Shown here piece after piece: positions 55,641-64,000 of a stretch of DNA of 64,000 nucleotides. Where the stretch lies: assembly GCF_018446385.1 (NCBI RefSeq), contig NC_056003.1, positions 26,223,198-26,287,197 of the forward strand, given 5' to 3'. The notes below the pieces were generated by a model. The model saw only the letters and a program-made list of their open reading frames with translations, was not told where the DNA came from and searched no databases. This stretch comes from Zingiber officinale. Its lineage: Eukaryota; Streptophyta; Magnoliopsida; Zingiberales; Zingiberaceae. How positions within the stretch are numbered: the stretch's first letter is position 1; every line of letters starts with the position of its first letter. The position numbers and the translations under genes were made by a program.

Positions 55641-58318
55641 TGTTAGAGTGTATACTAAAAGCCTAGCTTTTGGTATAAACATTTATCTAGAAATAAGAAT
55701 CACATTGGTCAAATGTTTACATTTATGATAAATGTAGTTGTTCAATTAATTTATATTGTAGATAACATGGTGTGTGGTGTCACACACAGAGGATCATGTT
55801 ATCAGTACCTTATAAATTATAAACAGTAGCTCACGACCATAATGGAAAGGAACAAACCATTAGAAGGTCGTAGTGTAATTAGGTATTAGTTTATCTTAAC
55901 TATATAATTACACTAGTACACTTAGAGTGTATTGAGTAGGACCATTAGAGGTCGTTTCTTTTATACTGACTTTATAAAGAAATAAAGACCTCAGTTATTA
56001 TGGAAGTGTGTGCTCTTAATCCTAATATAATAACAAGCACATATATTTGATATTTATTTCTTTAATTTATCAATGGGTGAGATTTAGTTCGATGAATCAA
56101 TAAACCCGATAAGTTGGGAAATGATATCACTTATAGTGTGTGTTGTTGATTATAGAAGGAAACTGTGTCCTAGAGATACTAGGTTGATAATGTCCTCAAG
56201 AGGAGCTCATAAGGATTGTCATGTTAAACCCTGCAGGTGGACTTAGTCCGACATGATAATAAGGTTGAGTGGTACTACTCTTGGACTTAGATATTAATTA
56301 AATGAGTTGTCAATAACTCACTTAATTAGTGGACATTAGATATCTTAAACACAGGGAGACTAACACGCTCATAATAAGAAGGAGCCCAAAATGTAATTTG
56401 GGATTGGTGCGGTAGTTCAATAATAGTTCTTTAGTGGAATGAATTATTATTGATGAAATTAAGTTGTGTGTTAGGGGCGAACACGGGATGCTTAATTTCA
56501 TCGGGAGACCAAAACCAATTCCTCCTCTCGGTCCCTATCGTAGCCTCTGGTATATAGAGATTTATACCCACCGCATACCCACCTTCTTACCCATCCAATG
56601 GGGCCGGCCAAGCTAGCTTGGAACCCAAGCTAGGGCCGGCCAAGATCAAGTGGATGAGTCATGTAGGTGGCCGGCCAAAGCTTGAGTCCCAAGCTTAGGT
56701 GGCCGACCACTAGAATATTAAAAAGGATTTTTATTAAAATTATTTCTTATGTGGATATCATGATTTTAAAAGAGAGTTTAAAAATTAAAAATTTCCTTTT
56801 ATAGTTTTCTACAAAAGATTAAGAGAAGAGATTAATCTCTTTCCTTATTTGTAGTTTAAAAGGATGGTTTTAATTTTGGTAAAACTTTCCTTATTTGTAA
56901 ATCATCTACATGTTTAAAGAGAGTTTAAAATTTGAAATCTTTCCTTATTTGTTGATTAAAGGAGGATTTTAAATTTTAAGAAAACTTTCCTTTTTAACCA
57001 TGTTCATGATTTAAAAGAAAAGTTTAAAAATTAATAATTCTCTTTTATTAGTTTCTACAAAAGATTGAGAAAAGATTTGATATCTTTCCTTATTTGTAGA
57101 TTAAAAGAGATTTTAATTTTTAGAGATAACTTTCTTTTTATCCACATGTTTAAAAGAAAGATTTTAATTTATTAAATTTCCTTTTATAAACCAATCATGA
57201 AGGGATTAAATTATTGGAGAAATTTTATAAATTTCTGGAGACAAATTAGGAAGTTTTAATTAATTAAAACTCTCCTTGTTTGTAGCTTTGGTGTGGCCGG
57301 CCATGTAAATTGAGAAAAGGAAAATTGTTTTTAATTAAATAAATTTTTCCTTTTCATGGCAAAAGAATTAAGGAAGTTTTTAATTAAATTTCCTTATTTG
57401 CCAAGACCAAGGATTATAAAAGAGGGGGTAGAGAAGGCTTCATGGTGAACAACCTCTATTATTTCTCTCCCTCTTTTCCTTGGTGTTGTGGCCGGCCAAC
57501 CTCTCTTCCTCTCTTCCTCTTGGTGGTGGCCGAACCTTCTCTATTTGCTTGGAGCTCTTGTGGTGGCCGGATACTACTTGGAGAAGAAGAAGAAGAAGGA
57601 GAGAAAGCTTGTATCCCTTGGAGCTTGGTTGGTGGAAAAAGATCTTCATCTTTTGGAAGCTTTGTGCTTGGCCGAAACTTGAAGAAAGGAGAAGAAGGTG
57701 CTTTGGTGGATTCTCATCTCGGAAAATCGTTGCCCACACAACGTCCGAGGTTAGAAGAGGAATACGGTAGAAGATCAAGAGGTCTTTCTAAAAGGTATAA
57801 CTAGTATTTTTTCTTTCCGCATCATACTAGTTATTTTTGGAAATAATACCAAATACAAGAGGCTTACGATTCTAGTATTTCGAATATGTTTTTCGAAGTT
57901 GTGTTCTTTTATTTTTCTTTTCCTTGTGATTTGATTGTTCTTTTTGGTTGACCTAAAGTTATTTTAGGAAATTAAATATTAGCTTTCCATAAAAGGTTTT
58001 GTCTAGTCGGTGGTGGTTGTTCCCATATCCAAGAAGGTCATGTGCCTCGCCACGTCAGTACTGGGAACCAATTATGGAAATTAATATTTAATGGAATTAA
58101 TAACTTAGGTGATTTGGATCAAACGTGTTAAGTTCCGTAGGAGATCCAAGTCTAAACCTAAAAAAACAAATAGATTAAATTTTGGATCAAACGTGTTAAG
58201 TTCTGCAGGCGATCCAAATTTAATTTAAAAGAACACATGGTAGCTAGGAAAAGGTTCAAACCTTTGTACAAAATTTTTGTACAGTGGAATCATTAGGTTT
58301 TCAGCATAGCAACCAACA
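55641..58318 (+). repeat. 5' LTR of element E1 (2678 bp)
   Basis: TGTTAGAGTG...AACCAACA. Contains two GGCCGGCC hairpins (56602-56705), an AT-rich stretch of repeated AAAATTTCCTTTT-like modules (56710-57240), a TATA box (57415-57422), the 120-codon LTR ORF (57442-57804) and a GTACAAAATTTTTGTAC palindrome near the end (about 58266-58282). Confidence 0.92.
56602..56705 (+). repeat. Paired hairpins bounded by GGCCGGCC in the family E LTR
   Basis: First: GGCCGGCC at 56602-56609 and 56634-56641 with inner arms CTAGCTTGG/CCAAGCTAG. Second: GGCCGGCC near 56671 pairs with GGCCGACC near 56702, with inner arms AAGCTTG/CAAGCTT. Equivalent structures lie in both solo LTRs (about 18397-18495 and 31136-31245). 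Confidence 0.75.
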
Positions 58319-58320
58319 AT

Positions 58321-58332
58321 TGGTATCAGAGC
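58321..58332 (+). other. Primer binding site of element E1
   Basis: TGGTATCAGAGC, an exact initiator tRNA-Met site, two bases after the LTR. Confidence 0.9.
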
Positions 58333-59750
58333 TAGGGTTTTGCCTCTGTGTATTTGGTATTAGTTTAATTATGCACATGTCATACATAATTTAGGCAGGT
58401 TAATAGTAGGATGTGCTAACTTTGTGGATGCAGGATCCAACTATTATGGCTTTTAGTTATTATGTGTGTGATTGGACCCTTGGACATGTCAAGGGCATTT
58501 ATCTGTGTGTGCATGATTGTATTAAAATACAGCAGGAGCTGTATTTAGTTTTATTAGGATTTTATTTTTGATTTAGATACATGTACATTCCTTTTATAGA
58601 ATATAGGATCAAAATATAAAATTCTATTTATGTCGCGGATCGAATCTTGCAAAGCGTGGAACCTTCTAAGGACCAGAGGCGCAGCGGAACTAGGAGCAAG
58701 ATGGGTGCGACCCGGTGGCGGTGGCCAAATATGGCAGCAGCTTGGGATGACAACACACGGAGGACAACTAGAGATAAAAGCCATAATAGTTGAAAATTAG
58801 ATTTTCTATTTATTGCTTTTATATTGTGTTGTGTGTGCATGTTAGTATACATGACTAGTAGGCTAGCATAGTTAAAATTCCTCGTTTATAAATAACTAAG
58901 TGGGAGAGAGATTTTTAAATAAATCCCATGGTCTCCATTACTGGTTTGTAAGTGATGCAAACAAGCTTGCGCGTTGGCTCTGAGTGCCTTCCTCCATAAC
59001 GGATGAGCTTGTTTGTGGATCACTAGAACAAACTTCCATTTTTGGATGACTATAGGAAGTTAATTAAGAGCGTGTGATCTTCCCCAACGGAAGGGGCATA
59101 ATCTTATTAATGGACTTAGTGTCAAGTAATGGTATACACTTAGACACATCTAATAGTATCCTCCCCATCGGAGTCACTGCTATTATTTGTGTGACCAAAT
59201 GAAACCAACTATTAATTTGTCATAAAACTAGGTTGACAAGATAATAAAATTAAAGGGTTAAAACCCCTCTTACAAATGATTGATTTTGTATACGTCCACA
59301 CTAACGTGGCATACAAAATTAACGGTGTTTGAGATAATTTTATTTGTCATAAAGATACGTTGACAAGATAGTTAATGGGTAAACACCTCCTTTTACAAAT
59401 GTTGAATTTGTATACGTCCACACTAACGTGGCATGCAAAATTCACGGTGTTTGAGGTGTTGGTAAATTTAAATAATATTGTTTGAGGAATCAATGTTATT
59501 TTAAATTCAAAGAGTTTTGACCAAATATTTGATCAAAGACAGATCAACTATTAATTTTATTCGTCATAAAGTAAAGTTGACGAGATAATAAAATTAATGA
59601 ATAAAATCTCCTCTTCGATTTTGTATACACAAAATTCATGGAGATTTTAAGGAGTTGATCTTGACCAAATATTTTTGTGATTCTTAGGATGTTTGTCAAT
59701 CCCTAGTAGTCATACTATAGAAAAAGACTTAGTAGTCCCAATTGTAATGA
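58333..59750 (+). other. Long non-coding leader of element E1 with repeated hairpins
   Basis: The gag position holds no recognisable gag frame. 59200-59650 contains two to three copies of a 125-bp module with the words TTGACAAGATA and TTGTATACGTCCACACTAAC (59287, 59412 and a partial copy near 59620), each able to fold as a hairpin. Confidence 0.6.
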
Positions 59751-59759
59751 TTGGAAATA

Positions 59760-62700
59760 GGACTTGGACATTATGGTAGACTGTCTTCTTAGAACTAAGA
59801 ACAATTTAGGTGTATTTAATTCATTAGTTGAAACATGTCTAGTGGTGTTATCTACCAGAACCTGGAGTGTAGATACAAGATGCCATTAATCATGTCTGCA
59901 ATTCATTGTAGGGTTACAGGAAACCCGACAACTAAATGAAAGGTAAATCACCGTCCACATGGGCACTACTGTAAAAGTGGTAACTGTTGCAGTGGGAGAT
60001 GTTTATCCTTTGATAAGAATAAAATATGGATTTTAAGTAATTGTCTTTACGTACCAAGTTTAGAAAGAACCTGATTTCAGTTTCTAAACTATTATAGATA
60101 TTATGTCTATTTTGATAACAAAGTTGTTATCAATAAAAATAAGAAAGTTATCTATTCTGGTATGATGGTTGACAATTTATAATCCAATAACTCCCACGAT
60201 GCAATAAATGGAAATTAGTAACACATCTTCTAATTTTAAGAGAAAGCAACCTTCGGAAATGAACCAATTATATCTTTGGCATCTAAAGCTAGGTTATACT
60301 TGAGTAGGATTCATTGGTAGCTGATGAACTTTTGGGTTCATTGGTAGTGGAAATCTTTCCAACCTGCGAGTCTTACTTGGAAGAAAAATAACCAAGAAGC
60401 TTTTAAGTCCAAGGGGTATGGAGTCAAAGATATGTTGAAATCGGTTCATTCTGATTTGTGTGATCCTATGACTATCCAGACAAGAGGTAGTATTGAATAT
60501 ATTGTCTAATTTATAGACAACTATTCAAGATACAAATAAATTTACTTAATGTACCGCAAGACTAAGTACTTTGATTAGTTCAAAGAGTACAAGGTTGATG
60601 CGGAGAAATAAAGTAAAAGTCACTATGGAAGATCGTAGTGGCAAGTACCTCTTGAGAGATTTTAGGAGTCACTTATCAGAAGTTGGATTTCAATCCCAAC
60701 TAACTCCATCTGGTACACCCCAACAGAATGGTGTAGTAGAAAGAAGGTAAAGAACTCTTATGGAATAATTAGATAGATGATGAGTTATTCAGAAAATTAC
60801 CAAATTTGTTTTAAGGATAAACTCTGAAAATGAAAGTGAACATAGTGCCTTCCAAGTCATAACTCTCTACTCATATAGAATTGCTGAATAGGCGTAAGCC
60901 TATTTTGAAGCATATTCGGATTCGGGTAATCTAGCACATATGTTAAAGAGAGATAATGATAAGTTGGATAGGAGTTCACTTGTTTGTAAGTTATCCTAGA
61001 TAAAAAAAAAAAGGTTTATAGTCTTAAAAATCAGAAGGTCATTGTTAGCATCAATGACTGATTTTTAGAAAAGGACTATATAATAAACCACGTGCTCATA
61101 AGTAAATTTGTTCTTAAAGAAATAATAAAGGACATGTCTAACCTAGTACCAACTGTACAAGATAAGATACCACAAGAAAACTGTAACACGTATCACATAT
61201 GATACACAATTGCAGAAAATGCTTTGTCGTAGTGGGAGGGTTGTTAGGCAACCTAAATAGGTTCATGTTTTGGGAGAGTTTTTGGATTCGATCCCTGGAG
61301 GACATGAACCTGATCTCCGGTCATATGATGAAGTACTCCAAGATAAAGATGCAGCATCTTGGCAAAGAGTAATGAATAACAGAATTAGAATATATGTATT
61401 CTAATAAAATCTGGAAGCTTATAGAATCACCAAATGGTGTAAAAGCCGTTGGGTGTAAAAAGGTATATAATAGGAAAAGAGGGATAGACAGGAAGGTGGT
61501 AACTTTCAAAGCAAGACTTGATGAAAAAGGAAACTTTTTCACTGGTAGTCATGCTTAATTCTATCCGGATTCTTTTATCTATTTGGCAAGTGGATGTCAA
61601 GACAGCATTCCTTAATGGAAGTCTTGAAGAAAGCATCCATATAAAGCAACCAGAAGGGTTCATTGCAAAGTGCTAAGAGCATCTTGTGTGCAAGCTCAAT
61701 CAGTCTATGGACTGATACAAAGCTTCAAGGTCTTGGAACATCCAGTTTATCAAAGTAATCCACACCTATGGATTTATTGAGTAAACGGATAAAGTTTTGT
61801 GTATACAAAAGATGTGATGGAAACGTGGTGGTATTTCTTGTACTATACGTAGATAACATTTTTGGTAGTTGGAAACAATATCAAAATGTTGTCAGAAGTA
61901 GGGGTATGGTTGTCCAAATAATTCGATATAAAAGACTTGGGAGAATGTATATATTTTTAAGATCAAAGTAATAAGGGATCACAAGAAAAAATATATTTAT
62001 TCCAAGCTTGATACATCGGAAAAATCCTTGCTCGTTTTAAGCATGCAAAACTCCTCAAAAGGTTTTTTACCTTTTAAGCATGGAGTGTCTTTATCTAAAG
62101 AGATGTCTCCGATGACATTAAAGGAGATTGAGGACATGTAGGCAGTTCTTTATGCTTCGGCAGTTAGATAACCTAATGTATGATATGCACGAGATCTGAA
62201 ATTTGTTTTGCCAAGGGCATAGTTAGCAAATATCAAAGTAACCCTTGACAAGGACATTGGACTGCAGTAAAGCATATATTAAAGTACCTTAGAGGCGCTA
62301 GAGATTATATGCTAGCTTACAAGGCAGTTAATTTGGTCCTAGTGGGTTGCATGGATTTTGACTTCCAATCGGATAGGGATAATAATAAGTCAACCTCGGG
62401 GTTTTGTGATTACTTTAGGAGGTATAGTCATAACTATGGAAGAGTGATAAGCATAGGTGTTTTTCTGGACTCCACCATAGAAACTTAGTATATGGCAAGC
62501 CTCTGAGGTAGCCATAAAAGCTGAATGACTCAATAACCTCAAGATAGACTTAGATATGATTTCTGGTTTGTCCAAAGATTGTTACAATTTAATAATGTTG
62601 GTGCAGTATCAAATTCGAAGAAACCATAAGTCTATAAGGCAAATAAACACAATAGAGCGCAAGTACCACCCAATACGAGAAATCGTATAAACGAGGAGAA

Positions 62701-62830
62701 GTTGTTGCTGCCTAAATTGCATCAGGTGATGACCTATAGATCTTTTCACTAAGGTCCTTAAGGCAAGAGCTTTTGATGGACATGTTGAAGGGTTGGAAAT
62801 CAGATGTATAGCAGCAGATACGGCAGCTTA
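59760..62830 (+). pseudogene. copia pol (element E1), heavily broken
   Basis: Blocks in order: a protease trace (MGTTVKVVTVAVGDVYP), GAG-pre-integrase (LYLWHLKLGYT near 60269-60301), integrase (HSDLCDPM, FIDNYSRYK, and TPQQNGVVERR near 60716-60748), the RT start (DEVLQDKDAASWQRVMNNRI near 61330-61375), the RT active-site box YVDN in VVFLVLYVDNIF near 61826-61861 (YVDD is usual), and RNase H (HILKYLRGARDYMLAY near 62270, QSDRDNNKSTSGF near 62369). Dozens of stops and frame changes exclude any product. Confidence 0.85.
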
Positions 62831-62842
62831 GTCTTTTAGTAT

Positions 62843-62853
62843 AAGTGGGAGAT
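62843..62853 (+). other. Polypurine tract of element E1
   Basis: AAGTGGGAGAT directly before the 3' LTR, the common copia form. Confidence 0.85.
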
Positions 62854-64000
62854 TGTTAGAGTGTATACTAAAAGCCTAGCTTTTGGTATAAACATTTATC
62901 TAGAAATAAGAATCACATTGGTCAAATGTTTACATTTATGATAAATGTAGTTGTTCAATTAATTTATATTGTAGATAACATGGTGTGTGGTGTCACACAC
63001 AGAGGATCATGTTATCAGTATATAAACAGTAGCTCACGACCATAATGGAAAGGAACAAACCATTAGAAGGTCGTAGTGTAATTAGGTATTAGTTTATCTT
63101 AACTATATAATTACACTAGTACACTTAGAGTGTATTGAGTAGGACCATTAGAGGTCGTTTCTTTTATACTGACTTTATAAAGAAACAAAGACCTCAGTTA
63201 TTATGGAAGTGTGTGCTCTTAATCCTAATATAATAACAAGCACATATATTTGATATTTATTTCTTTAATTTATCAATGGGTGAGATTTAGTTCGATGAAT
63301 CAATAAACCCGATAAGTTGGGAAATGATATCACTTATAGTGTGTGTTGTTGATTATAGAAGGAAACTGTGTCCTAGAGATACTAGGTTGATAATGTCCTC
63401 AAGAGGAGCTCATAAGGATTGTCATGTTAAACCCTGCAGGTGGACTTAGTCCGACATGATAATAAGGTTGAGTGGTACTACTCTTGGACTTAGATATTAA
63501 TTAAATGAGTTGTCAGTAACTCACTTAATTAGTGGACATTAGATATCTTAAACACAGGGAGACTAACACGCTCATAATAAGAAGGAGCCCAAAATGTAAT
63601 TTGGGATTGGTGGTAATTCAATAATAGTTCTTTAGTGGAATGAATTATTATTGATGAAATTAAGTTGTGTGTTCGGGGCGAACACGGGATGCTTAATTTC
63701 ATCGGGAGACCAAAACCAATTCCTCCTCTCGGTCCCTATCGTAGCCTCTGGTATATAGAGATTTATACCCACCGCATACCCACCTTCTTACCCATCCAAT
63801 GGGGCCGGCCAAGCTAGCTTGGAACCCAAGCTAGGGCCGGCCAAGATCAAGTGGATGAGTCATGTAGGTGGCCGGCCAAAGCTTGAGTCCCAAGCTTAGG
63901 TGGCCGACCACTAGAATATTAAAAAGGATTTTTATTAAAATTATTTCTTATGTGGATATCATGATTTTAAAAGAGAGTTTAAAAATTAAAAATTTCCTTT
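62854..64000 (+). repeat. 3' LTR of element E1, cut by the window end
   Basis: The first 1147 bp match 55641 onward. Differences seen: a deletion of about 11 bp near 63020, a small change in GATTGGTGGTAATTC (63605-63620), and about three single-base changes. Confidence 0.92.

Larger units (their letters stand above)
37422..64000 (+). mobile_element. SIRE-like Ty1/copia element C (gag and extra ORF, no pol seen), right end beyond window
   Basis: 5' LTR 37422-37728 plus 48060-48988 (split by D), PBS 48991-49001, gag 49250-50955, AT-rich spacer, extra ORF 52244-53346, where H enters. No protease, integrase, RT or RNase H is found between gag and the extra ORF, where copia pol should lie. The 3' LTR is not in the window. 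The solo LTR B shows that family members have 1.27-kb LTRs. Confidence 0.8.
55641..64000 (+). mobile_element. Family E copia element E1 with 2.7-kb LTRs, right end beyond window
   Basis: 5' LTR 55641-58318, PBS, 4.5-kb interior and a 3' LTR starting at 62854 and running out of the window. The left flank is CCTAG (55636-55640); the partner duplication lies outside. The interior has a copia pol order but is full of stops, and no gag can be recognised. The two LTRs are nearly identical where both are visible. Confidence 0.92.

Overview
This is a plant nuclear DNA window built almost entirely of nested LTR retrotransposons. Only two stretches look like host genes: a damaged 3' part of a SEPALLATA/AGL2-type MADS-box gene (about 1.65-2.87 kb), and a short intact ORF for a plant-specific DUF3339 membrane protein (8310-8516). 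The MADS C-terminal signature, the Ty1/copia and Ty3/gypsy types and the absence of any bacterial-style gene organisation point to an angiosperm. A monocot is my guess, but the sequence does not settle the species.

Layout, left to right. 1-3.4 kb: AT-rich introns and exons of the MADS remnant, with a tRNA-derived SINE (922-1111) between perfect-length target duplications. 3477-7769: an old, stop-ridden copia element whose reverse transcriptase core has been cut out. 8.3-8.5 kb: the DUF3339 gene. 9.6-11.9 kb: two solo-LTR-like remnants. From about 12.42 kb the window enters a Tat-lineage Ty3/gypsy element (here G: gag, protease, RT, two RNase H domains, integrase, a 37-bp minisatellite, and an antisense ORF with a probable intron). 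G runs to its truncated 3' LTR at 37421 and has been hit repeatedly: a solo LTR of family E inside the integrase zinc finger (17440-19785), a solo LTR of family C after pol (20740-22010), and a gag-only gypsy element F (24638-35934). F splits the antisense ORF and itself carries an E-family solo LTR inside its gag zinc knuckle (29524-32204).

A SIRE-like copia element C starts inside G's 3' LTR (37422). Its 5' LTR is split by a complete, young, pol-less gypsy derivative D on the minus strand (37729-48054, both LTRs 1982 bp). C continues with gag (49.25-50.95 kb), an AT-rich spacer, and an extra ORF resembling the 'putative plant transposon protein' family. That ORF is cut by H, the first part of a gypsy LTR beginning TGTAACACCC (53347), which carries a 153-bp and a 57-bp tandem array. 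H is in turn cut by copia element E1 (55641 to beyond the window end). Along this line the stacking is G > C > H > E1.

The theme of the window is non-autonomy. The younger insertions D and E1 have nearly identical LTRs, yet D has no pol and E1 has a heavily broken pol and no recognisable gag. F and C keep gag but no pol. All of them must have been copied by enzymes supplied elsewhere in the genome. Element names A, B, C, D, E, E1, F, G, H, K are labels used only in this report.
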